Made by a program: the position numbers and the translations under genes. DNA of 64,000 nucleotides from positions 1-64,000 of the forward strand of contig CALUMU010000009.1 in NCBI GenBank assembly GCA_944321825.1, written 5' to 3'. Below are positions 26,975-35,837 of the stretch, one piece after another (position 1 is the stretch's first letter; each line of letters starts with the position of its first letter). The notes under the pieces were generated by a model. It was not told the DNA's origin and did no database searches. It saw only the letters and a list, made by a program, of their open reading frames with translations. The DNA comes from Candidatus Amulumruptor caecigallinarius (GTDB lineage Bacteria; Bacteroidota; Bacteroidia; Bacteroidales; Muribaculaceae).

Positions 26975-28015
26975 TCATATCTTGGTCAAAACATGCCTTA
27001 CTTTATTTATGATATTATCGGACAGCCATTGCTGGACGCGAGGGATACGGCACAGCTCGAACAGGTAGATACGCACCCTGTCAATCGCCACACAAGCCAT
27101 GAAAATCACGGCTATGTAGAGGAATCCCGACAATAGCACCTCCCAAAAGCCGTCGCCAAGCGGCTGCGGCATATAGAGCTGCCACGTTTTTACGATATAA
27201 TGATTCTGATGGATGAGGTACACGGCAAATGTCGAGCCGGCCACGCTGTTGACCCATCCCACCGGCTTCATCCTTACTTTCAGCATGATGTAAAACAGCG
27301 AGACGGCGACCCCGAAAGTGAGCAGGGAATTGTAACCGATTTCCACAAAATCGATAATGCCCAGATATGCCGCGCTCCATATCACTGACAACGCTACAAA
27401 CAGCGTGAGGTATATTGCGATGTTACAAGAAGGCAGACCGTATTTCCTGATATATCCCCCTGCAAGGAAAAGGGTGATGAACCAGCTCACTTTCCAGCTG
27501 CTCGAATACAGGTAGCCCCACGGAAAACCAGGAACCAACACGGAAGTCAGCAGCAACATCACACATAAGAATCCTGCATATTGCCGTTGGGTCATGCGCT
27601 CTACCAACCTTGACAGAAACGGCTGCACAAGGATAAGCGCAAAGTACTGGCTGACAAACCATACATTGAACTTAGTCGGACCTAACGGATAGAGACATGA
27701 CAGCAAATCGGTCCACGGAGCTTCACCCAAAGCAAAGAATGTCAAGACAATCACAAAGTTATAGAACATGACTTCAAATAAGATCTTGAAGAAGCGGACC
27801 AGAGTGAAGCCGGTCTTATCTATCAGAAAATACCCCGTGATGAGAATGAATATATCCACCACACCGATACCCACCGAGTTAAGCATCAGCATCCCGCCAA
27901 CAGAGTCACTGCTTGCATGGCTGCGCGATGCCCACATGTGCCCGAAGACGATAAAAAACATCGCATATATCCTCAGCAGCTCGATGTTGCTGCTACGCTG
28001 TGTCAATACTGCCAT
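26975..28015 (-). CDS. Acyltransferase family 3 membrane protein (OafA/YrhL-like)
   Basis: 346 residues with about ten hydrophobic segments. The N-terminal SSNIELLRIYAMFFIVFGHM with its conserved His is the signature of acyltransferase family 3, which moves acetyl or succinyl groups onto surface sugars. The C-terminus is basic and cytosolic. It is convergent with the GT-C-like gene, so both may modify an envelope glycan (inference). A TACCTTTG -7 element lies on the minus strand at 28098-28105. Confidence 0.85.
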   Translation of the reverse strand: MAVLTQRSSNIELLRIYAMFFIVFGHMWASRSHASSDSVGGMLMLNSVGIGVVDIFILITGYFLIDKTGFTLVRFFKILFEVMFYNFVIVLTFFALGEAPWTDLLSCLYPLGPTKFNVWFVSQYFALILVQPFLSRLVERMTQRQYAGFLCVMLLLTSVLVPGFPWGYLYSSSWKVSWFITLFLAGGYIRKYGLPSCNIAIYLTLFVALSVIWSAAYLGIIDFVEIGYNSLLTFGVAVSLFYIMLKVRMKPVGWVNSVAGSTFAVYLIHQNHYIVKTWQLYMPQPLGDGFWEVLLSGFLYIAVIFMACVAIDRVRIYLFELCRIPRVQQWLSDNIINKVRHVLTKI

Positions 28016-28138
28016 CTGTATATGATTATTTTTTCTTAGAGGCTGACTTGAATTAAAACAGCTTCTTAGTGAATGAGTCTGTTGTCATCAACGATTGCAA
28101 AGGTATGGCTTTTTTAAGAAAGTTTAGGGGTGGGAGGC

Positions 28139-28169
28139 TTGTGCATGGACGGATTTGCTGCTAATTTTG
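28139..28169 (+). promoter_or_regulatory. Promoter of the OmpA-type gene pair
   Basis: TTG (28139-28141), 20-base spacer, TAATTTTG (28162-28169). The first gene starts at 28215, giving a short leader of about 40 bases. Confidence 0.6.
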
Positions 28170-28214
28170 TAAGAACTACTTAGCAATGCCCAACGCATTT
28201 ATCTAAATCCTGAC

Positions 28215-28526
28215 ATGGAATACAACGAAAAGGAAGCCATAAGATTCATACTGTCCAAGCTGCCGCAAGAGCGGGCACAGGCATACTCCGACGACGAGAT
28301 ACTCAACGTCATCGACATCATATGGGACTACTACGAGGAAAGCGGTATGCTCGACCCGGCCTCTGCCATGACCGACGACAACGACGATGCCGAGGAGAGG
28401 GAGCTGCAACAACTGACGGCCCATGTCCGCAAGATGCTCGCCAAAGACAAGGACTCAACGATTCTCGCCGACGATGTGGACGCGATAATCTCGGCAGAAA
28501 TAGAATACGAAAACTCCCTGCTCTGA
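28215..28526 (+). CDS. Small acidic protein of unknown function
   Basis: 103 residues, strongly acidic, no signal peptide or membrane segment. It looks wholly helical (EKEAIRFILSKLPQERAQ, LNVIDIIWDYYEESG, ELQQLTAHVRKMLAKDK). I recognise no named domain, but a small acidic cytosolic protein directly before an OmpA-like gene suggests a conserved pair. The gap to the next ATG is 2 bases. Confidence 0.65.
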   Translation: MEYNEKEAIRFILSKLPQERAQAYSDDEILNVIDIIWDYYEESGMLDPASAMTDDNDDAEERELQQLTAHVRKMLAKDKDSTILADDVDAIISAEIEYENSLL

Positions 28527-28528
28527 CT

Positions 28529-29182
28529 ATGCTCCAGATATTACTCCGTGCAGGCTTTTTAATCGCCGCCCTGCTGTGCGCCCAATCATCGTCATACCTA
28601 CGCGCCGACGACTTCAAGGACCCGTATGCCGACTATGACGAGACAGCTGCTTTCGACATGGAGATAGAGGAAAACCTCGCCACTCCCGTCATCCAGCAGC
28701 CTGAGAAAGCTCCGATAGTGAAATACATGACGGCTCTCGCCCACCAGCTCAAGCAACGCTACAAGGTAGAGACCTTGAGAGCCGGCGAAGTCGTAGTGGT
28801 GACCATCCCGTCAGACGATCTTTTCTTACCCAACGACACACTCCTGTCGCCCTACGCGCCGACACTGCTGCGGCCTTTGCTGCCTCTGCTGCGCGACCCG
28901 GATCTGTTCAAGCTGGTCTATGCCGTGCATACCGACAACACCGGCTCGCCGTCATACATCGAAAATCTCGCATCGGCCCGCAACCAGTCGATATATGCCT
29001 GGCTGCTGGACGTGGCCAAGGTCAATCCAGACCTGTTCATAATCAACTACGACATGGGTGATTCACGTCCCCTGGTAGACAACGACACTCGCGCCAACCG
29101 TGCGCTCAACCGCCGCATAGAGTTTTTCCTCGTCCCCGGCCCGAAGCTCATCACCCTCGCCCACACCAAGAAAATCAAATAA
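28529..29182 (+). CDS. OmpA-like envelope protein
   Basis: 217 residues from the ATG at 28529, which gives a signal peptide (LLRAGFLIAALLCAQSSSYL). A longer frame opening at 28322 overlaps the preceding gene and lacks a signal. The C-terminal part resembles an OmpA peptidoglycan-binding domain: VVTIPSDDLFLPNDT, then YAVHTDNTGSPSYIENL, LASARNQSIYAWL and ANRALNRRIEFFLVPG. The usual conserved Asp and Arg of that fold are present in HTDNTG and NRRIEF. It probably tethers an envelope component to the cell wall. Confidence 0.8.
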   Translation: MLQILLRAGFLIAALLCAQSSSYLRADDFKDPYADYDETAAFDMEIEENLATPVIQQPEKAPIVKYMTALAHQLKQRYKVETLRAGEVVVVTIPSDDLFLPNDTLLSPYAPTLLRPLLPLLRDPDLFKLVYAVHTDNTGSPSYIENLASARNQSIYAWLLDVAKVNPDLFIINYDMGDSRPLVDNDTRANRALNRRIEFFLVPGPKLITLAHTKKIK

Positions 29183-29461
29183 CAACGCTCAGGGCTTACT
29201 CTCCCATCCATATGACACATACATTTAGGATTTCATATGAGCAGCAAAAGCGGAGCGTATGCCATACATAAGTGAGTAGACACCTCACCCATCATCTCAA
29301 CCGCAGGGCTTGCGCCGGGGTGCAACCCTACACATGTGGGTTGTGTACCGCAGTAGCGTTGGGGACGTAAACTCTGATAACGACAGACAACGCCCCCCTA
29401 CGCAGCGGAGGGCATTGCGATGCGCCAACCGCTACTGTCTGCTGCCCCGACACGTTGATAG
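29183..29461. repeat. Noncoding stretch with a GC-rich, self-complementary element
   Basis: No credible gene. From about 29309 the sequence is GC-rich and folds on itself: CAACCC (29323-29328) faces GGGTTG (29338-29343), and CAGTAGCGTTGG (29351-29362) faces CCAACCGCTACTG (29425-29437) with one bulged base. A short frame through it (29310-29528) looks spurious. The style resembles dispersed intergenic repeats of Bacteroidales, but copy number cannot be judged from one window. Confidence 0.45.
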
Positions 29462-29507
29462 AACGATAACACCCCCGATGGAAATTTCCATCGGGGGTGT
29501 TATCGTT
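29462..29507. terminator. Perfect 46-bp palindrome at the 3' end of rnpB
   Basis: Arms of 23 bases (29462-29484 and 29485-29507) are exactly complementary with no loop. The palindrome begins 7 bases past the RNase P RNA 3' end on the minus strand, so it is probably its terminator, usable in both directions. The T-run after the stem is weak. Confidence 0.6.
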
Positions 29508-29514
29508 AAAGCTG

Positions 29515-29960
29515 GAGCCGGACTGTAAGCCGGGTTATGTCGGCCGTGACAGTTCCCGCACGTGTCGCAGACATCACGTCTGTGATGTGAAGGCACGTCA
29601 AGCCGTCTGATCATTTATCTACGCGGAGTGTCGCCACCCCGCTCCAGCAGCCTACCCCCCGGCAATGGGCGAGCAACCCTTAAATGCCGGTATACTTGGC
29701 CTTGCAACCCATAAGGCGTGCGGCATCCCGCGTCGCCACAGGACCCGGTGGTCTCTTACACCACCTTTTCACCCTTACCGTGTATTCTTACAATATGTCG
29801 AAATGCATATAATCTACAAAAAAACGATACACGGCGGTTATTTTCTGTCACGCTACTCTGCCGTCACCGGCAGCTTCCCGTTAGGAAGTATGGCGCTCTG
29901 CGTTGCCCGGACTTTCCTCGTGTCGCTCTCGTAGTCGACCCGCGATCAGATGTCCGACTC
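29515..29960 (-). ncRNA. rnpB: RNase P RNA (bacterial class A)
   Basis: About 446 bases; catalytic RNA of RNase P, which trims the 5' ends of tRNA precursors. Read on the minus strand, the 5' GAGTCGGAC (29952-29960) pairs with the 3' GTCCGGCTC (29515-29523) as helix P1. The universally conserved GAGGAAAGTCCGGGC lies at about 29906-29920, ACAGAAAATAACCGCC at about 29836-29850, and AGATAAATGATC near 29610-29621. A promoter-like TTG (29988-29990), 19-base spacer, ACATTTTG (29961-29968) abuts the 5' end, which could therefore be a few bases shorter than given. The fabD gene ends 66 bases upstream. Confidence 0.92.
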
Positions 29961-30026
29961 CAAAATGTCTTATTCAAGCAGCTGTCACAAGAGCTTGTAT
30001 GCCGGCAGCCACCTGCTTGGAATTAT

Positions 30027-30905
30027 TTACTGCTTGCCTGAAACGGCCACGTCGCGGCTGATTTTGCCTACGAGACCCTGAAGCACCTTGCCCGGACCGA
30101 GTTCTACAAACTCGGTAGCTCCGTCGGCTACCATGTGCTGCACGCTCTGGGTCCAGCGCACAGGGGCTGTAAGCTGTGCCACGAGATTTGCCTTGATTTC
30201 CGCAGGGTCGGTGTGGGGCTTCGCATCCACATTCTGATATACCGGGCAGACAGGGGCTGACACTACAGTTTTCTCTATAGCTTCAGCCAGCTCGGCGCGT
30301 GCGGGTTCCATACAGGGAGAGTGGAAAGCTCCACCCACTTTAAGCTTGAGGGCGCGCTTGGCACCGGCAGCGAGAGCCTTCTCGCAAGCAGCGTCAATGG
30401 CAGGCTCCTCACCCGAAATGACTATCTGTCCGGGGCAGTTATAGTTAGCGCATACCACCACTCCGTCCACGCTGTTACAAATCTCCTCTACCACATTGTC
30501 AGGGAGAGCGAGCACAGCGGCCATGGTCGACGGAGTCATCTCGCATGCTTTCTGCATGGCCTGGGCGCGGGCTGACACAAGACGCAGACCGTCCTCAAAT
30601 GTCAAAGCACCGGCTGCCACAAGAGCCGAAAATTCACCCAATGAATGACCAGCCACCATGTCGGGCTTGAACTCGTCGCCGAGACTCTTGGCGAGTATCA
30701 CCGAGTGGAGAAATATGGCTGGCTGGGTAACCTTGGTCTGGCGCAGGTCTTCGTCAGTACCTGCAAACATCAGGTCGGTGATGCGGAAACCAAGGATTTC
30801 GTTGGCTTTTTCAAACATGTCATGAGCCATCTGGTTGTTGTCATACAGGTCTTTGCCCATGCCTACAAACTGCGCCCCTTGTCCGGGGAATACGAATGCT
30901 TTCAT
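30027..30905 (-). CDS. fabD: Malonyl-CoA:ACP transacylase
   Basis: 292 residues, cytosolic. It moves malonyl from CoA to acyl carrier protein, feeding the elongation steps served by the KAS III-like and FabG genes 6 kb away. Motifs: FPGQGAQFVGMG (about 6-17), the nucleophile elbow GHSLGEFSALV (about 92) and the catalytic His in VGGAFHSPCM (about 200). The end VELGPGKVLQGLVGK is typical. A -7 element stands at 30943-30950. Confidence 0.93.
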   Translation of the reverse strand: MKAFVFPGQGAQFVGMGKDLYDNNQMAHDMFEKANEILGFRITDLMFAGTDEDLRQTKVTQPAIFLHSVILAKSLGDEFKPDMVAGHSLGEFSALVAAGALTFEDGLRLVSARAQAMQKACEMTPSTMAAVLALPDNVVEEICNSVDGVVVCANYNCPGQIVISGEEPAIDAACEKALAAGAKRALKLKVGGAFHSPCMEPARAELAEAIEKTVVSAPVCPVYQNVDAKPHTDPAEIKANLVAQLTAPVRWTQSVQHMVADGATEFVELGPGKVLQGLVGKISRDVAVSGKQ

Positions 30906-30942
30906 TCTATATACGTTGTTGGTTCTTAATGTTTCAAGACTG

Positions 30943-30950
30943 CAAAGTTA
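30943..30950 (-). promoter_or_regulatory. Probable -7 element for fabD
   Basis: On the minus strand this is TAACTTTG, 38 bases before the fabD ATG. No clear -33 box was identified. Confidence 0.45.
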
Positions 30951-31038
30951 GGCATTTTTCACCACAGAACCGGCATAAATGAGTATTTACTTTAAGATAA
31001 GCTTCAATCAGTTCTAGATTAAAATGAATACTCACTTA

Positions 31039-32343
31039 TCATCCGCCGAAATTGTCATAATGGATGGATGTGGGATCTACACCGAGGTCGTCAAGCATCT
31101 TGTTGACAGCCGCCGACATCGGACCGGGGCCGCACATGTAATACTCTATCTCTTCCGGCTCGTCCTTGTCCTTAAGGTAGGTGTCGTATATGACCTGATG
31201 CACGAATCCGGGCGTATATTTGACACCTGCGGCATCGGCGGCCGGATCGGGACGGTCAAGCGCGAGATGGAACTTGAAGTTGGGGAACTCTTTTTCGAGC
31301 TGCAGGAAATCGTCAAGATAGAACACTTCGTTGAGAGCACGTGCTCCGTAGAAATAATTCATCGTGCGGTCGGTAGTCTTCAGCGTCTTAAGCAGCCACA
31401 TTATCTGCGCACGCAGAGGGGCCATGCCGGCACCGCCGCCTATCCACATCATCTCCTTCTTGCTGTCAGTTATGGGGTGGAAGTCGCCGTAAGGACCGCT
31501 CATCAGCACCTTATCGCCCGGTTTCAGAGTGAAGATATAGCTTGACGCTATGCCCGGAGGCACGTCCATGAATCCTGTCTGGGGCTTCGGCTTCATCGGC
31601 GGCGTGGCTATACGCACCGTCAGCATGATGCGGTCGCCCTCTTCGGGATAATTGGCCATCGAATAGGCTCTGACTGTCGTCTCCCTGTTGGATGCCTTAA
31701 GGCCGAACAGGCCGAACTTCTCCCACGCCGGCAGATACTCCTCTCCTATCATCGCCTTGTCTATGTCCTTGTCATAGTCAATGCTGTAGGGCGGTATCTT
31801 AATCTGTGCATAAGAGCCGGGGATAAAGTCCATATGCTCGCCGGGAGGCAACGCTACGATAAACTCCTTGATGAACGTAGCCACATTGCGGTTGCTTATC
31901 ACGGTACATTCCCATTCCTTGATGCTGAGGACAGATGCCGGGACTTCTATCGCCAAGTCCTCACGCACCTTGACCTGACATGCCAACCGCCAGTGGTCTT
32001 TGACATCACGGCGCGACAGATGCACCATCTCGGTGGGAAGCACCTCGCCTCCGCCCTGCATCACCTGCACTCGGCACTGGGCACAGCTGCCCTTGCCGCC
32101 GCAAGCCGACGGCAAGAACACATCGGCATCGGCAAGCGACGACAGCAGATTTCCGCCCGACGACACATGCACGTCTTTGTCTTTGTTGATTGTGACGGTG
32201 ACATCGCCGCTTTTGACAAGGTAGTACTTGGCTACGAGCAGTATCGCCACCAACACCAATGTGATGACGAGAAATATACCTATGGCTGTCCAGATGGTCA
32301 GTGACATCAGCGACAGCGCGATTGAAGCTGTGACGTTATACAT
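31039..32343 (-). CDS. nqrF: Na+-translocating NADH:quinone reductase subunit F
   Basis: 434 residues. One N-terminal membrane helix (about 16-40), then a 2Fe-2S ferredoxin domain with ACGGKGSCAQC and a fourth Cys in RLACQV (about 80-125), an FAD domain with RAYSMANYP (about 225), and an NADH domain with GGGAGMAPLRAQ (about 300) and YYMCGPGPM near the end. It is the electron-entry subunit that oxidises NADH. It is the last of six genes in the order A-B-C-D-E-F. An ATG at 32307 is an alternative start. Confidence 0.95.
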   Translation of the reverse strand: MYNVTASIALSLMSLTIWTAIGIFLVITLVLVAILLVAKYYLVKSGDVTVTINKDKDVHVSSGGNLLSSLADADVFLPSACGGKGSCAQCRVQVMQGGGEVLPTEMVHLSRRDVKDHWRLACQVKVREDLAIEVPASVLSIKEWECTVISNRNVATFIKEFIVALPPGEHMDFIPGSYAQIKIPPYSIDYDKDIDKAMIGEEYLPAWEKFGLFGLKASNRETTVRAYSMANYPEEGDRIMLTVRIATPPMKPKPQTGFMDVPPGIASSYIFTLKPGDKVLMSGPYGDFHPITDSKKEMMWIGGGAGMAPLRAQIMWLLKTLKTTDRTMNYFYGARALNEVFYLDDFLQLEKEFPNFKFHLALDRPDPAADAAGVKYTPGFVHQVIYDTYLKDKDEPEEIEYYMCGPGPMSAAVNKMLDDLGVDPTSIHYDNFGG

Positions 32344-32385
32344 GTATCAGTCAGTGCTTTAGAGTTGGTCCTTTGTAATTGTCAG

Positions 32386-33003
32386 TTAGATTTTGATGCC
32401 GAGAAAGCTCATGAAAGCCACACCCATAAGTGCCGTGACTATAAAGGTGATGCCTATGCCTCTGAGCGGCGCGGGGACGCTGCTGTATGCGGCAAGCCGC
32501 TCACGTATCGCAGCTATTGCAGTGATAGCGAGCAACCAGCCTATGCCCCATCCGCCTCCGGCACATACCGCAGTCCATACGCTCGGGAAGTCCCTCTGCT
32601 CCATAAAGAGCGAACCGCCGAGTATCGCACAGTTGACCGCAATAAGCGGCAGGAAGATGCCCAGCGAGGCATAGAGCGAAGGGCTGTATTTTTCTACTGC
32701 CATCTCCACAAGCTGTGTCATCGAAGCGATAACGGCTATGAACATTATCAGGGAGAGGAAACTCAAATCCACCTCGGCATATTCAGGCCCGAGCCATGAA
32801 AGCGCGCCGGCTTTCAACACATATGTCTCCAGTAAATAGTTGACCGGCAGGGTGATGACGAGCATGAATGTCACGGCTACCCCGAGCCCGAAAGCGGTCT
32901 TGACATTCTTGCTGACCGCAAGAAACGAACACATGCCCAAGAAATAGGCAAATATCATGTTGTCAACGAAAATCGACCGCAGGAATATATTGAAATTTTC
33001 CAT
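32386..33003 (-). CDS. nqrE: Na+-translocating NADH:quinone reductase subunit E
   Basis: 205 residues and about six membrane helices. The segments MENFNIFLRSIFVDNMIFAY at the start and CAGGGWGIGW in helix 5 match the NqrE/RnfA family. NqrE and NqrD form a pseudo-symmetric pair in the membrane; conserved Cys residues from both bind the intramembrane Fe-S centre (family knowledge), and the Cys residues in GMCSFLAV and NCAILGG fit this. Confidence 0.95.
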   Translation of the reverse strand: MENFNIFLRSIFVDNMIFAYFLGMCSFLAVSKNVKTAFGLGVAVTFMLVITLPVNYLLETYVLKAGALSWLGPEYAEVDLSFLSLIMFIAVIASMTQLVEMAVEKYSPSLYASLGIFLPLIAVNCAILGGSLFMEQRDFPSVWTAVCAGGGWGIGWLLAITAIAAIRERLAAYSSVPAPLRGIGITFIVTALMGVAFMSFLGIKI

Positions 33004-33076
33004 CTTCAGTATGAGAGGATTAGGTAACTGTTTTATCGAAAGATTTTAACCGATACGAGGAAGGGGGACTCCATAT

Positions 33077-33700
33077 TCACTCCTGAAGCTCCTTGTTGCG
33101 GCTGCGCTGCACCCATATGATGCAAGCCACCACTATCAGAGCCATCGGAGGGAGTATCATGAGTCCGTTGTTGACATATCCATGGTCGTAGCACCACTGG
33201 GGCACCACCTGATACCCGAGCAGGGTGCCGCTGCCGAGAAGTTCGCGGAAAAAGGCGACTATGACGAGAATGATGGCATACCCGGCACCGTTGCCTATGC
33301 CATCAAGCATCGAAGGCCACGGCTTGTTGCTCATGGCAAATGCTTCAAGACGGCCCATCAATATACAGTTGGTGATAATCAGCGATATGAACACCGACAA
33401 CTGCTTGCTTACGTCATACATGTATGCCTGGAGCAACTGGTCGACGATTATGACCAACGCAGCCACGACCACCAGCTGCACGATGATGCGTATGTTTGTA
33501 GGGATGGTGTTACGTATCAGCGAAATGATGACATTGCTGAAAGCGAGCACCACTATGACCGACAGCCCCATCACCAATGCCGGAGCGAGCTTGACAGTCA
33601 CTGCCAATACAGAGCATATGCCGAGCACCTGCACTACCACAGGGTTGTTGCGGCTCAGAGGGTTGAACAGCACGCTGCGTAACGATACTTTCTCTGCCAT
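33077..33700 (-). CDS. nqrD: Na+-translocating NADH:quinone reductase subunit D
   Basis: 207 residues, about six membrane helices, homologous to NqrE and RnfE. LGICSVLAVT near the start and ITNCILMGRLEAFA in the middle hold the conserved Cys expected at the Fe-S site shared with NqrE. The gene lies 73 bases before nqrE on the same strand. Confidence 0.95.
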   Translation of the reverse strand: MAEKVSLRSVLFNPLSRNNPVVVQVLGICSVLAVTVKLAPALVMGLSVIVVLAFSNVIISLIRNTIPTNIRIIVQLVVVAALVIIVDQLLQAYMYDVSKQLSVFISLIITNCILMGRLEAFAMSNKPWPSMLDGIGNGAGYAIILVIVAFFRELLGSGTLLGYQVVPQWCYDHGYVNNGLMILPPMALIVVACIIWVQRSRNKELQE

Positions 33701-33794
33701 AGTAAATTATATCTGATTTGTCACGTAAGTCTTAAAACATCAACTTGTTTGCTTGACTTTGCGACTTAGTTAATTCGTGTTGCTTTATAATTCA

Positions 33795-34514
33795 TTAGTT
33801 CTTCTCACGGTTGACCGCGCTCAAGAAGGCTCGATAAGGCACTAAACAGTTGTCAAGCATCGCGCTTACGCCCTTGCTCGTGATAGTGCCGCCTGAAATG
33901 CCGTCGACATAGTCTTCATTGCCTGTAGGGCGCATACCGGGCTTGACCACCGAAATAGGCTGGAACACACCGTCCTTGATGACATGTTTGCCGTCAAAAC
34001 TGTTGCAGAACTGAGGCTTGTCGATTTCGGCTCCCAATCCGGGAGTCTCGCCTTTGTGAGCGAAATAAGCTCCGTAGACGGTGGTGCCGTCAGCATCGAT
34101 GCTGATATATCCCCATATGGGGCCCCAAAGCCCCGTACCGCTCATCGGGATGATGTATTTCGTCGCACCGTCGACATCCGCCACAAAAAGCGGCAGCAGT
34201 CGCTTGTCGCTTGGGAGCTTGCTCTGCTGAGCCACGTCGATGTCGAATGCATTTTCTCCGTCCACCACTTGCCCTGAAGCGTCAAGGACTTTCTGCTCCG
34301 CGATATACCAATCAAATACCTCTGCCGGCTTCTCACCAGCGGCAGGTACCACGTGGATAGATGCAAGTATCTGCCTCATCTTGTCGGCACGCTCGTTTTC
34401 GCCCTGACGCTCGCTGAGAGCCATCGACGTATATGCGAGCGCGGCTCCCACCACTACCACCATGATGATTATATACACCACGGTATATATGTTGCTCTGT
34501 CTGTTAAGTTTCAT
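33795..34514 (-). CDS. nqrC: Na+-translocating NADH:quinone reductase subunit C
   Basis: 239 residues from the ATG at 34514 (MKLNRQSNIYTVVY); an in-frame GTG at 34535 would add seven residues. One N-terminal helix anchors a periplasmic domain. The covalent-flavin motif SGGTITSKG (about 212-220) provides the Thr that carries FMN, matching the S-G-A/G-T-x-T/S pattern placed by ApbE. An apbE gene is not present in this window. Confidence 0.93.
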   Translation of the reverse strand: MKLNRQSNIYTVVYIIIMVVVVGAALAYTSMALSERQGENERADKMRQILASIHVVPAAGEKPAEVFDWYIAEQKVLDASGQVVDGENAFDIDVAQQSKLPSDKRLLPLFVADVDGATKYIIPMSGTGLWGPIWGYISIDADGTTVYGAYFAHKGETPGLGAEIDKPQFCNSFDGKHVIKDGVFQPISVVKPGMRPTGNEDYVDGISGGTITSKGVSAMLDNCLVPYRAFLSAVNREKN

Positions 34515-34553
34515 AAGATTTTGTTCAATTTTCACACATGGTTTTTACAGCCT

Positions 34554-35771
34554 TCAAGCCTTTGATATAAGGCGGTTGCGGCGACGGCGCTTGTTGCCCT
34601 GGATTACGCAGTAGTCAATCAGGGGCGCAAAAGCGTTCATCAACAGCACTGCGAGCATGGCACCTTCAGGGTAACCGTTATTGTAGGTACGTATCAGTAT
34701 GGCTATAACGCCTATCATAAAGCCGTAGACATACTTGCCGGCAGCAGTGCGGGCGGCTGTCACAGGGTCAGTGGCCATAAAGACTGCGGCAAACGCGAAT
34801 CCGCCGTAGCAGAGCTGCTCCAACGGCGTAAGGAACGAGCACGGATAGGAAGGCGAGTCGAACGTGTGGGCCACGAAACCCATCACCGTTCCGCCGACAA
34901 AGACCGACAGGATTATCCGCCAGTCGGCGATGCCTCCTATAAGCAATATCGCCGCACCTATCAGTATGCACAGTGTCGATGTCTCTCCGAAACTGCCGGG
35001 GATAAGCCCCACAAAAGCGTCCCAGAGGCTCAACGGGTCGCCGACAATGTTGGTCAGGGTCATTTCTCCTCCAGCATGGGTAGCTGCCTGTCCGAGAGGT
35101 GTAGCACCAGAGAAGCCGTCGGCAAAATTGACCGTAAGCCCTACTCCCATTATAGGCTGAGTCGCCACGAACACCTTGTCGCCGCTCATCTGAGCCGGGT
35201 AGGCGAAAAAGAGAAACGCCCTCGTCACCAATGCCACATTAAATATATTATATCCTGTGCCGCCGAAGACCTCTTTGGCAAATATCACTGCGAAAGCTGT
35301 AGCCACGGCTATCATCCAGCACGGCGTATTGACCGGGCAAACGAGCGGAATCAGGATGCCTGTGACGAGGAAACCTTCCTGTATCTCCTCGTGCTTTATC
35401 TGTGCGGATATGAACTCTATGCCGAGACCTACTATATAGGCTGTCAGCAATTTAGGGAGTACGGCGAGGAAACCGTATAGCATCATGCCCCAGAACGAGT
35501 ACTCGGCAGCCACAGCCCCGGCGCCGAGCCAGTTCTGGTACCCGGTGTTGTACATACCAAACAGCAGACAGGGCAGCAACGCCACTACCACCGTTATCAT
35601 GATGCGTTTAGAATCAATGCTGTCATGCATATGCACCCCCGACGACGATGTGGTCTTGGGGGTAAATAAAAACGAGTCAAACCCTTCATATACCGAACGG
35701 AGGGGGCTCAACCGGCCGCCTTCTTCAAACAGGGGTCTCGCTTTGTCAAAAATACGTCTCAGCGGATTCAC
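34554..35771 (-). CDS. nqrB: Na+-translocating NADH:quinone reductase subunit B
   Basis: 405 residues with about ten membrane helices. SGATPLGQA (about 221) is the second covalent-FMN site. NqrB also binds riboflavin and is central to Na+ passage. The start at 35771 is GTG (MNPLRRIFDKARPLFEEGG), which matches the usual start of the family, so the GTG is probably genuine. Confidence 0.95.
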   Translation of the reverse strand: MNPLRRIFDKARPLFEEGGRLSPLRSVYEGFDSFLFTPKTTSSSGVHMHDSIDSKRIMITVVVALLPCLLFGMYNTGYQNWLGAGAVAAEYSFWGMMLYGFLAVLPKLLTAYIVGLGIEFISAQIKHEEIQEGFLVTGILIPLVCPVNTPCWMIAVATAFAVIFAKEVFGGTGYNIFNVALVTRAFLFFAYPAQMSGDKVFVATQPIMGVGLTVNFADGFSGATPLGQAATHAGGEMTLTNIVGDPLSLWDAFVGLIPGSFGETSTLCILIGAAILLIGGIADWRIILSVFVGGTVMGFVAHTFDSPSYPCSFLTPLEQLCYGGFAFAAVFMATDPVTAARTAAGKYVYGFMIGVIAILIRTYNNGYPEGAMLAVLLMNAFAPLIDYCVIQGNKRRRRNRLISKA

Positions 35772-35837
35772 AATGCGTGTGATTTTTCTGATGAATATGT
35801 TGGATTATTATATCTTTAACTGACACAGTGCAGGTGG

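Noticed and set aside
28322..28528. Upstream extension of the OmpA-like gene to 28322
   Set aside because: It overlaps the small acidic gene over most of its length and removes the signal peptide; the ATG at 28529 fits far better.
29310..29528. 72-codon frame upstream of rnpB
   Set aside because: It runs through the self-complementary element and the palindrome into the RNase P RNA gene.
31024..31545. Plus-strand frames opposite nqrF and other nqr genes
   Set aside because: The minus-strand nqr genes are unmistakable; these are shadows without motifs.
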